DNA of 64,000 nucleotides from Sacculina carcini (GCA_916048095.2 OU696572.1:8688629-8752628), one strand, 5' to 3'. Shown: positions 31,406 through 43,420, counted from the stretch's first letter. Made by a program: numbers and translations. The notes: generated by a model not told the origin, from the letters alone.

Positions 31406-32943
31406 ATATGTGTTTGTCTTGTTTATTATTACCCCACGTGTCGGCCGTTAAGCCCACCTGTCCATTAAGCCCGTGCCACCTTTCATGTCTGAAATATTCG
31501 GCTATTAGTAGTACGCTCAAATAAGCCAATCCAAAATATAAACTTTTCTCTGGTAGTATTTTTTTAAGCTAAATTTGATTCCATATACAATTTGTTGAGA
31601 AAAAAAAGTTATTTCCTATCATTTACGTGTGTTAAAACTAATATAAAATGACAATAAAAAGATAAAATAGGTGTGCATGAATCATCTAACATGGAATAAT
31701 ATGACAAAATAAGCATAAATAAACCAAATCTGTGACTGACGTGATAACCCACAATTAGCGAATTAACCTCGAGTGGAGAATTGGCAAAAAGCCGTTTGGC
31801 AACTCTGAAAACAAGGGGAACCAGAAGTGTGGGATTAGATATAGCACGTGCTGGAAAAAAAGGGGATTGTGTATCGTGGAAGAATTTCGTGTGGACATTT
31901 TTCACAGCCAAGACTTGAGAGTCTGGGGCTCGCAGAACACTAACTCTGTGACTCGAACCTGCGACCGGCCTCCAAAAGGTAAATTTGCTTTTGTGGGTCA
32001 ATAATCATTACACGTGTTAATTTACGTTCTTCATCAAACTATTGCACACATTTGTACCTTATTACTATTGATATAATACATAATAAAGTATAGCTTGTTC
32101 CTATGGATGAATACAACTTTGGTAGAATAAGTGTTTGACCTTAAATAGCTCTAAATATTAGGCCTATCATGTAAAATATGGAGTACAATTTTGGAAGAAA
32201 ATTCTGGTTTAATGACCTTGATTTACAGTGTGTCTTACCCTTCGCCAAGTCAAGTTATCGGGGGGTATATCTTGAATCTAACCTAACCTGACATTAAGAT
32301 GCGAAATTTCATCGCCCGGAAGATATTTTCAGAGGTATATATGTCATTCATTACCCAGGAACCCTTTTCGCAACTACCCGATTTGACACTGACTTAATGC
32401 AAACTTTTTTCATAATTGATTCCTTTCTGATTAATACATACAGGAATATAGAAAACATACCTGTGCACCTTGCGACAAATGTAGAGCTTGCCAATTCACT
32501 GCTAACACGCCAACAACACAATACCGAGCACGCGCTTGATGCAGAAGACAGCTGGTCAGTTCATTGACCCATGCCCGTCCACCAGATGATATTGGTGTAT
32601 TGTCCATCCGATCATGTCCTGGGTAGTGTTAGGCTCTTGTATGTATGCGCGTGTGCGTAATAGTAGAGTCGATCATGGGTGAGCGCACGTGCCGTGATGC
32701 ATAAGGATACCCTTTGCAAAGCTAAACTGTACTGTTCTACTGTGACAGTAACGATATGCACTGTTTGCACGGCTTTTTTGCGAACAGTGATAGATATGAA
32801 CACACTCTTTTCGTGGGCATTTATAGATAGCATTTCACGAATTCTCAGCCGGATTCTCGGGGGTTAAATTGCATATTCATCCCCCCGGCCAATTTGTCGG
32901 GGGGTATATATACCCCCCATACCCCCCAGGATTTACGCCCATG
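31406..32943. other. No gene seen
   Basis: AT-rich intronic sequence. A tRNA-like B-box (ggttcgagtc on the minus strand, near 31950) stands alone without an A-box. Confidence 0.5.
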
Positions 32944-33290
32944 TGTTGTACCATTGTTCTTCTTAAAGCTTCTGAGTCACAGTTCTTTTTGATGGAGAGC
33001 ATAACTAATTGCATGTAATATTTTACCTATGAGTTTCTCCATTTCGGTCACCATTCATCGCTTCCTGTCAGCGTTCACCGCTGTCTTGTCCAGGTACGTT
33101 CATGCTTCTTGAACCCGTTGTTGCACCATCAATCTTCTTAGAGTGCTCTTAGTAGCGGTTTTGCTTGATGGAGAGCACATCTGATCGTATGTAATATTCT
33201 ACCTACAAACTTATCCAGTTCTACCACCATTCCTCCTTTGCTACCAGCACTCACCGCTGTGTCGTCCAAGGGAACAACACGAATATTATC
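32944..33290. repeat. Diverged tandem duplication, period about 175 bp
   Basis: 'gttgtaccat...cttcttaaag...gatggagagca...catgtaatatt' at 32944 onward recurs at 33120 onward as 'gttgcaccat...cttcttagag...gatggagagca...tatgtaatatt'. Both end in 'caccgctgt...gtcca'. Confidence 0.6.
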
Positions 33291-33395
33291 AACACTGAGC
33301 CTCTTACTGAAGAATATCAGAATACATTTCTTTGTTTAGGAAACTTTTGATGTAAAAGACAATTGCTCTAAAAACCATGTTTCTTTTAAAGTCAC

Positions 33396-33453
33396 TTCGT
33401 GCGGATGGAATCTTGGATGAATAAGCACTCATCCCAAATTCCATCCGCACGAA
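33396..33453. repeat. Short inverted repeat (hairpin)
   Basis: The arms ttcgtgcggatggaat and attccatccgcacgaa are perfect (16 bp), with further partial pairing toward the loop. Confidence 0.75.
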
Positions 33454-34065
33454 TGCATGTCAGATTTCAAATTGAATCCTCACGGATAATTTCTGAGGTA
33501 ATTTCAACCCTTGGATCCGATCTATCTAATTGGCACGTGCGAAAGAACATGTTATCAATGGTTACTTTTGACTATTGTAGGTGTCTGATATCATGAAACA
33601 AGCCATTAGCAAGAACTGCACCAATGCTTGAAGATCATCCGGATCTGATGATCTCCATAGAAATCCTCGGGATATTGAGAAACTCGTAATTCTTTGAACC
33701 CTAAATATTTTGCCATAAGTTGTACACTTTCGGAATCTACGTAAAAACTGTGCCCATCGAACGCCAAAAATTAATCGAATCCACATTCGACATGATATTA
33801 TACTCGGTGTAAAATACCCTACGCGCACTCTGAACTTCTTGAAAAAAAACTCTTGAATTTTCTATGGATTTCCGGAAAGGTTATTGAAATAATCGCAATA
33901 TAATACATATTTTCGAAATCTACGCAAAAAACTGCATCTACCGCAACTTGACACTAACATTAATTCAAAAATCGACCCGTCCTAGTGTGCATCCCTATCT
34001 CCATGGACATACATTCATGGTAAATGCATCAAGAATTATCATATATTGATTACAAATTGATTATC

Positions 34066-34375
34066 TATACTGGCACACCCGCCTCAAAAGTGGGAGATTC
34101 GTGGTTTGCAGCCCGGCGGAGGAGAAATTATTTGGGCGAATTATCTAATCCAACAGCCCCTGTCCACCCAGCAGTACCAGACATCAGTCATGGTACCAAT
34201 TGTCAGTCATGTGTTGTGCGATGCACTCTGTTGAGCTGGCCCTCTCTAATACACCTTCCTCCTTGTGGTGCCATAGCGTGGAGAGGGTCTGCTCTGCGAT
34301 GGCAGCAAGCTGCACTGTACACACATGTGTGCTCATAAGCTTCGGCTTCTTCCCCTGTAACAGCTGTAACTTTTG
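34066..34375 (+). mobile_element. tRNA-derived SINE, copy 1 (5' truncated)
   Basis: It matches the SINE at 60848-61180 along its length. Shared words are 'ggcacacccgcctca', 'cagcccctgtccaccc', 'ggccctctctaatac' and the end 'aagcttcggcttcttccc'. The tRNA head is incomplete at its start. It lies in the presumed large SLC23 intron, just downstream of exon 34483-34599. Confidence 0.7.
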
Positions 34376-34482
34376 ATGCATTTAACCTTTAGCTAAATAC
34401 AACCTGTAGCCTAGCCTGTAACATATATACAATATAATAGTTTGTACTGGTGAAGAGAGACATTGAGCACATCAAGCCTTAC

Positions 34483-34599
34483 CTGGAATCCTAAGCAGGC
34501 GCATTGATACCAAGGAGGTTTGTCGTTAACTCCGAATAAAATGTTTGTCTCAGTTTGTATATCATAGCGTCCGTTGTCTTGGCTACCTTGGCGATCATT
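34483..34599 (-). CDS. SLC23-type transporter copy A, first recognised exon (N-terminal)
   Basis: This 117-bp exon ends in PPWYQCACLGFQ, the conserved N-terminal start of the SLC23 fold (family pattern PPWYxCxxLGxQ, followed by HYLTxF). The acceptor is a ttttgcag at 34600-34607 and the donor is CAG|GTAAGG at 34482-34481. It has the same length and end phase as the copy B exon at 51851-51967. It joins in frame to the 848-1005 exon, so I infer one gene with an intron of about 33.5 kb full of transposons. The start-codon exon is not identified upstream. A neighbouring acyltransferase gene (38642-40372) points the other way. Confidence 0.82.
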
Positions 34600-37500
34600 C
34601 TGCAAAATCGCAAGCTGATTAAAGTGCAATGACAAGCCATTGGCATTTCATACATATAATTCGTTCGATAATTGCTGTAGGGAGTTGGCTTTTCATAAGC
34701 TTCCATGGAACGATTAGAAAACCACGATAAAGTGAACGACATCAAACCAGGCGATACATCTGACAAAAACAAAACTCTCACTATGAAATACATGTGTGAC
34801 TGACGTATAATATTTGGACAAATTTTAGCAATTGGCTGTCAATTACGGTCCATCAACGTTGTAGACAGAAGTATCATCATAGCAAACAGAAGGTTTGTTT
34901 TACGAAACCATCATTTGTCTGTATCGTGTACAATGCATTTTGCCAAAGGTATCAAATCACATATTGGAAGACATCAATTATATAAGTGCGTGTTTAAGTG
35001 TGCGTTGATGCTGTATTTTGGTGAGGACACATATGATAGAAGAACTTATCACACGCAGTAGAACTGCTCGATCAAATATTTAATGTTCTCACGTCCGTAT
35101 TGCGCCCAGATTCCATGATCATGTCTTGAGACATCGTGCTACAATGCAGAGTCGAAATGCAGCGCTAACTGAAAACACAAAAATAAACTTGCGTCAAACT
35201 CTGCAGTTCGTAAAACATATGTAGTGTTGTCCAGTGGCCACATAACAAGCGTACAGACATATCCATCGTACATCCATATTTGGAAACGGCTCCTCGTGTT
35301 GTAGATGTGATATGAATTGGCGTTAACACAGGTCAGATATGGGCACATTCATCGCAAGTCAGCAGGCTAATTGCGTAATGATCTACAATAAATTTTCACA
35401 TGAACATCAAATACACTTGAATTAATGCATGTGCGTATGACATGCTCTGATATACAAAAATAGAAACCATTTTTATAATTGCGCATCACCTGGTGTTACC
35501 ACGCATTGGCAATACTGTACCGTAACGACAAAATACAAATGATCCGCTGTGTCAAAACATGTGCTCATTCCATAGCTGGTTGTGAAACAAGAAAGATATT
35601 CTCGACCTTAAAGCCCCATAGTGTCACCCAGTGTTTAGTGTATGTATTGAACATGTCACAACTAAGGCTATTGTCATGATCAGTCTGATGCTAGCTTCGC
35701 TTTGTTGTGATTCAATATATCGTATCGGGTGTTCTATGTGTTTCTCACCACTCAGAGACGACACAAGAACATTACACCTTAGTAGCGCCCTACACATAAC
35801 AGCATTGTTAATTGTGCGCCTCGAAAGACCCAGATAAATATTCGTGTGTATGAGCATGATAATTGCTGACAGTGTGTTGAATTGCCACAAACATCTCATT
35901 CATCCAAGGATTTTATCCTTTCTGGACATTAAAATACATGATTAACCACAATAATACATTATTTGCCAAAATGAAATGGTCATTGTTCCACACTGAGCAG
36001 GTCATGTTATTTAACTGTTGCCTGTATCTGCTTGTTCTGTAAGAGTCAAAGAAATTACCTCTCCGTGATATTTGCTTTATCAATAATAATAAATTGTTTT
36101 ATCACATAGCCATGATATCATCCCATCATGAAAACCCACATACTGTGAGGTCCAGTTCAGTACTCATGAAACAGGCACGATCCTTTGCTCCACTGGCACG
36201 CGAAATACAAGGGAAGCACTACCGAATGCTGACGAATAAGAAAAAATAAGTAACAAGGGCAGTGACAAACACTCACACAGTATATCTCACTGCTTGTCTT
36301 GCGCCTGGCCTCTCATGATACACTGATGGAAATCCACTTGGATCAGTTCAGGGATCCATCATTCCAAGCATATAGTGTGCATTGCCGTCGGCAATAGAAA
36401 AATGCTAATGCGCCAAACAAGTTATTGACGAAATGGTTTAAGCCGAGGCACAAGGATGATTCCTCATGGTCTTGGCGTACACACGTGGCACACGCTTGTA
36501 TTAGCGCACACCTAATGTAATCCCGTGCTGAAAATTTGATGTTTCGCATGCAAGGAGCGATTTGAAGTAAATACAATCTGTAATGTTTATACTACATTCC
36601 TGTAATAGGCTGGTTCAGCTTAGCTTCGAAGTGACCTAGATTTGGTAGTATTCTCGTGTCAACATAAGTCAGTGGTGTTGTTTGAAACACATTTGAGATT
36701 GTGACAGTATAACGATCTCTGTCAACGCACTGTTGAGCTGAGCAATACATGTGCTGTCATTGACCTCGTAAAGCTCACGAAGAGCTTACCCATTGAGGCC
36801 ACACACAGGATAATGTGTGTGTGTGTGTGCGTGCGTGTGTTTGTGAATGTGTATGAATGACGTGCTCATCATAGGTTGATATTGGCAGCTTCTGTCAACT
36901 AAATGTCTTAATGCAGTGGTTCCAAATCGTATTTTCATCAACCACCCCTGGAGGTCTCATGAAAGGCACTCTTGTTCCATTCAGTAGTGGATCCAAAGTG
37001 TAATTGGGGAGGGGGTGTATTGTGTATGCGTGGTCATGACTTTGGGCATTTTCAATGATATGTACACACATTCAAACATACAATTATGTCTGAATATGCC
37101 TTGCGATAATGCATACACAAATTTTTAAGAAAACTCTACAGAAAACAATTTTCTTGACCTCTCTCAGTGAACCTCTTGGTTATGAGGAGTTGATGGACAC
37201 ATTTTGGGGGGCTTCAGCCCCCCCCCCCCCCCCTCGGGATCCACCAGTGGTACCACTAATGACGCGCATAACATATGCTGGGGTCCACTGAATTGCAGCT
37301 AAGACGGGAATTCAGTTTCGTTTTTGTCAACAACCGTTGGCTTCGCACATTGATCTAATCACACAGTCCCCCGTGCATTTAATCTGCAGTCTCCTATGTG
37401 ATGCATACTCACATTGATTATGAACGTTAAATATCACCCCGTTTCAATCATCGCCGAGGTTAAGGCGTATTGCAGCGTGAACGCAGTGCTAAAATGTTAA

Positions 37501-38641
37501 AGTGCGAGTTTGTAAAATGTGACGATGTGGCCCAAAAGAACAGCAGTTTATCACTGGTTCGAGATGATAGCCTGAATCGTGGATGCACGCCTGAGCTGGG
37601 TTCAAATAAATAGTAAGCACATGAGGGTGTCGCTACCGCAGGCGGGTTGGATTTGGGTGCAAATAGATGAAAAACAACCTTGACACTCTCAATGGACAAT
37701 AGAAGCCGACACATGCCGTTGAATTGGGTTTGAGCCTGGTTACATGGTATCTTCAACTCCGTTCGTTTAAACCTAAAGCTATGCCACAAGGAAATTGAGC
37801 TTTGAATTATACTCATCCAGGAATAAATAATTAATAATAATATTATAATTATTATTAACTATAAAAACATCGCATGAGTGAATTTCAGAATAGCTGAATA
37901 ACGAGATTTGAGATCGAGCTTCATTATCTACGCTATGATTATATTGTCTCGAGTTGTGTTGTTATTATGTTTCAGTCGTGTTGTCTTGTCCGTCATGTCC
38001 GTCTGTTTTGCGTGTTTTGTCCGTATTTTGTCTCTATATTTATTGTCTTTTATTGCATATTTGTAGTTTACTTTTGCATATGTCCTGTTAGTTGTATTCC
38101 ATTTTTCGAATTCTGTTTATAATCGTTTCGCGCCCGAGCCCTTCGATGCGCTATGACAAATAAAGGTTGTTGTTGTTGTATCAGGTCTTATCATTCATCA
38201 CATACGCACAAGTGAAAACTCAACAAGTGACACCAAGCGTACATGATTTATCGTGCGGTATCCTGAAACGTGCTTGGATGCGTTTCAGATCCTATCATTC
38301 CACATAATACGAAAATCGCTCACAAACTACTCAGAAAGCAAATACAAATTCAGTACATTTCTGGAGAGCTTTGTAGTCCACCACCGCTGCAGTTGTTAGA
38401 GACCTGCATTTATAATATTAAAAAGCATAACTAATAATTACGACTGAAAGTACTGACCGCACCAAATGATAATAAACATCGCTATGCTGGTGCTATTGCT
38501 TCGCACAGGTTGACAATAGAGACGTGATTGACAATATAAATGTGATTATTTAGTGCTGTTTTTAATGTCCACACGTTATCACCGAGAGTGTCCGTGGAAA
38601 AGCAAAATTTAAATCCATCTTGAAGTATTTGCAAAGAGAGA
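34600..38641. other. Intergenic region between divergent SLC23 copy A and acyltransferase C
   Basis: No conserved ORF. It contains a GT microsatellite at about 36811-36842 and a possible MITE around 36966-37250 with a long C run. A LINE-like 3' tail lies at about 38131-38180 (cgcgcccgagccc, aataaag and TTG repeats). Promoters for the two divergent genes should lie here, but I see no clear core-promoter element. Confidence 0.5.
38131..38180 (+). mobile_element. LINE-like 3' tail with (TTG)n
   Basis: A GC-rich segment followed by a polyadenylation-like aataaag and a run of TTG units is a typical 3' end of a non-LTR retrotransposon or its SINE. No coding part is attached. Confidence 0.4.
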
Positions 38642-40372
38642 ATGCCTGATAGACTGCTGAGAAAACTCAGCCACAACGAATGGACTTTCTACTGCAGCCA
38701 TTATTACGTCGGTGGTGCCCACCAGGTATGTTCATCGGTGTTGGTTGAACTTTCTGAAGGTAGAACAGGCGTGTGCCGAGCTCCAGAACCGCTGACAATT
38801 GACCTGATGCAGCGCGCCGTGAGTAAGCTACAACAAGAAACACCTATACTCTCCACTCATGTGGAAATCGTAGAAGACGGTCGTGGACGGCATCGTTGTT
38901 GGTTGGCAGCAGGATCACCGCCTATTGAGGTCCGACAACTACCAGCATCACTCGACCAAGACTGTTTCAATAGTGAATGGCGCTACCATTTCAATGAAAT
39001 AATCAACTCGGAAATCTTGGATCTTCATAGCGGACCGCTTGCACAGGTGTTTTTCTTGAATGGCCCTTCAATTCAGTCTGAATTACCCGGAGATGGTACA
39101 GTATGTCACGCAACTATATATTTGCTAATATCTCATTGTTTTTGCGACGGTATTAGCAGCACTAAACTGCTGGGAAAATTGGTTAATAATATTCAACACG
39201 AACGTCAGCAGCTTTCGATGCCAATAAAACAACAAATAGTCAACCATAAAAATATTTTCATCAGTCAAGATATAGGCGTATCTTTTGAGTATATTGCGAA
39301 CAAATTGCCTATCAATGAATGGACACATTTATGTGGATCCCTGGGATGGCTTGCCCTCAGTCTTCTGCGACGTAATCTACTTGGACTGCTGCCGAGGGCG
39401 ATTCGGGGATCGATAGAATACGGAACATTGAATCGCAATCTCACTCGCACTTCTCAATCAATTCAGTGCAGCAACAACTGCAGCCAACCCACCATGCAAG
39501 ATACTCATGTTGAATTCACGAGCTTGCCCGAGGCAGTGAGCCGTCGATTGTTTGATTTATGCAAGCAGCGACACATAACCGTCGGAGAGCTACTGACAGC
39601 AGCTACCTGCACTTCCTCTGCTCAGCTACTGTTGCGACACTCGCCGCGCACCATATTTCCTGTCATATTTACCACTGGAGTAGTTGTTGATTCGATGAGG
39701 TATGCAAAGAACAATCAACAACAACACGACATGCCCACACATCTCCCTCCTATACCAGAGTATCTCACAGCGGCCAGTGTGCTCATCCTCAACGCTATGG
39801 TTGACGCGGCAACCGCAGAGGAACGTGTGATTGCTGTGTGGTCGTTGGCAAGGTCTATAAGCCACACACAGCGAAAGAAACTAGCAAACGGGGAGCCCCT
39901 GCATATCACGCGTTTGGCAAAGATATATTTACACCCGGACAGTTGGGCTCAATCTGTTTACAAGCTGTGGTTGACGGTATGTGCTCGCCTCAGAGAAACG
40001 CTCTTTAAAAAAAATAACCAAAAGCCATTAAGAGGTTGCAGAAATGATCAGAGCCGCATAGAAAGAAAAACAGCTAACGGTGATGTAATGGAAGAGGATT
40101 TCATAGTGAATAATTATGGCAGAGTAGACCGGCTATTCTATATCAAAACCAATGCCGAAAAACCTCTCATCAAAGCTACCGCTACATTCTCGGCATTGAA
40201 ACTTCATCCACAGTTCGATCGCATGTGGGCTGTGCACCAGTTCAGCTGCTTGGACGGCAGGCTGCATTACAGCGTGGAAGCGCAGCGTCATCACGTATCC
40301 GTTGAACATGTGAAAGAAGTCATGGATCTCACCTGCCAGCTTCTCACGAAACTGTCCAACACGCTACCGTGA
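38642..40372 (+). CDS. Condensation/alcohol-acetyltransferase-fold acyltransferase, copy C
   Basis: 576 aa, single exon, from ATG at 38642 (MPDRLLRKLSHNEWTFY). The catalytic HxxxDG motif is present as SHCFCDGIS (His about 165, Asp about 169). It fits the chloramphenicol-acetyltransferase-like fold of NRPS condensation domains, PapA proteins and alcohol acetyltransferases (AATase), where the His acts on a CoA- or carrier-bound acyl thioester. The second structural motif (DFGWG equivalent) is probably NNYGRVD (about 486-492). No signal peptide is obvious; a hydrophobic stretch (SLGWLALSLLRRNLLGLLP) lies near residue 235-255. Copy D (49189-50934) is very similar. Substrate and product are unknown. 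It points away from SLC23 copy A. Confidence 0.8.
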   Translation: MPDRLLRKLSHNEWTFYCSHYYVGGAHQVCSSVLVELSEGRTGVCRAPEPLTIDLMQRAVSKLQQETPILSTHVEIVEDGRGRHRCWLAAGSPPIEVRQLPASLDQDCFNSEWRYHFNEIINSEILDLHSGPLAQVFFLNGPSIQSELPGDGTVCHATIYLLISHCFCDGISSTKLLGKLVNNIQHERQQLSMPIKQQIVNHKNIFISQDIGVSFEYIANKLPINEWTHLCGSLGWLALSLLRRNLLGLLPRAIRGSIEYGTLNRNLTRTSQSIQCSNNCSQPTMQDTHVEFTSLPEAVSRRLFDLCKQRHITVGELLTAATCTSSAQLLLRHSPRTIFPVIFTTGVVVDSMRYAKNNQQQHDMPTHLPPIPEYLTAASVLILNAMVDAATAEERVIAVWSLARSISHTQRKKLANGEPLHITRLAKIYLHPDSWAQSVYKLWLTVCARLRETLFKKNNQKPLRGCRNDQSRIERKTANGDVMEEDFIVNNYGRVDRLFYIKTNAEKPLIKATATFSALKLHPQFDRMWAVHQFSCLDGRLHYSVEAQRHHVSVEHVKEVMDLTCQLLTKLSNTLP

Positions 40373-41294
40373 TATACACACGTGCACTTTCACGATCCCT
40401 GAAATTGTACAGTGTGGCCAAAGTGTTCCGTGTCCTCAATTTCAATAATTCAGCATATGTACATGCAAGTAACCAGGTGTGGATTGACGGGCGGTCGCGG
40501 TTCAAAACAGAATTTCAGACACACAGACAAATAGGTGACGTTGAGGAATGCATATTGATAAAAAATACCACAAAGTAAATACAATATGAGTCAAGCAGGC
40601 GCACGAACAATACTGAATGACTGCTTTTATTTCTGGTCAATTTTCTTCAACCGATTACAATGACGTTCAACGGACTGATATAATTCAGTACCTGAGCTTG
40701 TCCTACGGGCATATATAGTGATGCAAAAAACCGTTTCTTTGGTTGCGTTTTTTTGTGCAAAAAAACACGTTTTTTTAGGGATTTTTTATTTATTTTTAGA
40801 ATTAGCCCAAATTGTCATCGGATGTAGGATTTTAGTACATGGAAACGAGTTTAATTGACGTTTTGTACATCTTTACGTGTCTTATTTCAAAGATAATTTG
40901 ATAATAGTATAAAAAACAAAAATATTTATCAATAAATACCTCAGGAGACTGTTTGAAAGTGCACACGGGTCCGGTGGTTTAGGTTTTTCCATTGAGAAAA
41001 CCCATGTTTTTAAAGATGGTTTAATGATGTGGATATTTGAAATAATTTCTCAGCAGAACAAAACAAATTCATTGAGTAATCATGTGTTTTTTTGAAAAGA
41101 AACCATGTTTTTTTATGAAAAAATGCAATGATGTTTTTCAAATTGGTTTTAAATTCGCTTTATTAATGTACAGATTCAGAAAATGTTGACAGCAGAACAA
41201 GACAAGTTAATTGGTTCGGCAAGTGTTTTTTTGACAAACGTTTATTTAAACTAACACTTTTTCAATGAAACCATGTTTTCTAAAACGGTATCTA

Positions 41295-42944
41295 TGTAAG
41301 CTAGATTTGATTGATTCACACGCGTGGGACATCGTTGTCCCACGCGCGCCTACAAGACCACACCACTCGTAGACACGCCTCAGGAACGACTCCCCATTTC
41401 CTCTAGTTACAGTCACCAACAAAGTTCAGCACACATGCGCACCAACATACGCACACACACACAATCACGCGCATACACATACACACACGTGCACACCATC
41501 TGCCTGTACAACCAGTGCTGCGCATACACTCACGCACGCATCCACAAACAAACATCTACCGCTCGCGCAAGGATCACAGCCACACAAACACGCGCACACT
41601 TCCACTCGCCCTAACATACAGACTTGCATACGCAAACATCATAGCCCAAACACACACGCACTAATAGCTCAGTAATATACCACACGCCCCCGTGATATAT
41701 ATATATATCAAAATTAACAGATACGGTAACATACGGGTAAAACTCAAGTCAAACCGATGACGGAAACAAAAAAGCACAAACCAAAATACACAAGTACAAG
41801 CAGCTCCGATCCATCCAGCACAACCTCCACCAGAAACACTCCATGGCTGCGATCCATCCAGCACAACCTCCACCAGAAACACTCCATGGCTGCGATCCTT
41901 CCAACACAACCTCCACCAGAAACACACTCCATGGTTGCGGCGAAGCACAACCTGTCGTCTTCTCTATCACCGGCCGCCGCGACAGGGCACAACACTCCTC
42001 GGCTCCAGCAACAACCGTGCTCCCGCCGTGCTCCTCAGCAAACACCCGTGCTCCTCAGCACCCTGTCGCAGCCGGCCGTGATCCACCGTCCACACAAGCC
42101 GCGACGTCCCGTCCTCCGCTCAGGTCCTCCGGCTTCGGCAGCCCCAATTCATCAACCCTCCAGCAGCTTCCTCTGACGGGTCAGCGACGCATCCAGAAAA
42201 AGCGGGCCGACGAGCACCCTCGGCCACAGCTTCCCCCTCACTGTTTCCAGCCGGCACCTTGCTCCACAGTCGCCCCCTGCAACACTGTCTTGACACGTCG
42301 CTGAACACCGCTCTATGCCTGTCCGCCTCTGATGACCGCCACAACTGCTGCCGAAACCGAGTCAAAGCTCCCACCACACCAAAACTCTCCAATAAAACCA
42401 TACAAACACAAAAAGATGCCGATATAGCTTGTAAGCAATACAAAACAACTTCTGCCGAACAAAATTAATGTGTGTTAAGACAGGCGCGCGTGGGACATCG
42501 TTGTCCCACGCGCGCCTACAAGACCACACCACTCGTAGACACGCCTCAGGAACGACTCCCCATTTCCTCTAGTTACAGTCCCCAACAAAGTTCAGCACAC
42601 ATGCGCAACAACATACGCACACATACACAATCACGCGCATACACACACGTGCACACCATCTGCCTGTACAACCAGTGCTGCGCATAGTATGCGCAGAGTG
42701 CGTGAGTGCGTGAGTGTATGCGTGAGTGTATGCATGTGCGTGAGTGTATGCGCCGCATACACTCACGCACACATTCACAAACAAACATCTACCGCTCGCG
42801 CAAGGATCACAGCCACACAAACACGCGCAAGGATCACAGCCACACAAACACGCGCACACTTTCACTCGTCCTAACATACAGACTTGCATACGCAAACATC
42901 ATAGCCCAAGCACACACGCACTACTAGGTCATTAATATACCACA
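41295..42944 (-). mobile_element. TRIM-like small LTR element B (minus)
   Basis: Two long similar repeats lie at 41295-41684 and 42430-42944. Both contain the hairpin cgcgtgggac...gtcccacgcg, then 'tacaagaccacaccactcg' and a CA-rich part, ending 'taataccaca'-like. Between them is a GC-rich, ORF-less interior. On the minus strand, words such as 'ttgtgccctgtcgcggc' and 'tgtgcttcgccgca' match element A (20600-21859). The region beside the 5' LTR reads AGCTATATCGGC on the minus strand, as in element 1. A purine tract (cacgggggcg) precedes the 3' LTR. No clean 5-bp duplication was found, and the LTRs differ by indels, so this copy is older. Confidence 0.75.
42688..42778. repeat. Palindromic expansion inside the 5' LTR of element B
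   Basis: The stretch 'tgcgcagagtgcgtgagtgcg...' is followed by its reverse, '...actcacgcacac', around 'gtatgcgccgcatac'. It is absent from the 41295-41684 copy and explains part of the length difference between the two LTRs. Confidence 0.65.
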
Positions 42945-43189
42945 GGTCACTAATAGCATGAATAACTCATGTGTTGATAAAAAATAATTCATTTAACATC
43001 CCAAATATATCATTTCCATAATTTGAATTCTTTGCATGACTCTTCAAAAAAAAACAAAAAAAGGTGTTTTTTTTGGTCGAGGTTTTTTTGGCAAAAATCG
43101 TTTTTTTAAAAACCTTTGGTTTTTTAAGGTCGCATCTCTAGGCATATACCACCAACAGACAACGGATAGACTAAGCCGCATATATATAT

Positions 43190-43315
43190 GATGGGAAAAG
43201 TATACTTCATCGGGCACAATTACTGCAGTATAAAGTACTTGATAAAATCTTGTTGAGGCGAAACGTTGTACGAATACAGCAATAATTGTGCACGATGAAG
43301 TATACTGTTTCCATC
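43190..43315. repeat. 37-bp inverted repeat with conserved core
   Basis: The arms at 43190-43226 and 43279-43315 (gatgggaaaagtatact... and its near complement, four mismatches) flank a 52-bp core containing 'cttgttgaggcgaaacgttg'. The layout resembles remnants of Penelope-like or other elements with ribozyme-like terminal sequence; this is a weak assignment. Confidence 0.55.
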
Positions 43316-43357
43316 GTATAACCATTAGCGGGTGCGTGAGTGCAACTTCTTTATGCG

Positions 43358-43359
<2 letters not shown>

Positions 43360-43420
<61 letters not shown>
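43360..43420. repeat. (AT)n microsatellite
   Basis: Alternating TA with single C interruptions. Confidence 0.9.

Larger units (their letters stand above)
40716..43140. mobile_element. hAT-like MITE carrying TRIM-like element B
   Basis: The outer ends are inverted: left tagtgatgcaaaaaacc, right complement tagagatgcgacctt. An 8-bp duplication GGCATATA lies at 40708-40715 and 43141-43148, which is the hAT pattern. The interior is T/A-rich with no ORF. A diverged copy of its interior occurs at 59183-59395 in the opposite orientation. The segment 41295-42944 inside it is a later LTR insertion. Confidence 0.65.

Noticed and set aside
31930..31975. tRNA gene or SINE suggested by a B-box-like ggttcgagtc
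   Set aside because: There is no A-box at the right distance and no cloverleaf could be drawn.
36915..37289. MITE bounded by cagtggttcc and gtccactg, or a smaller one at 36966-37250 with ggatcc-containing ends
   Set aside because: No matching 8-bp flanks could be found for either pair of ends, and the long C run makes alignment unreliable.
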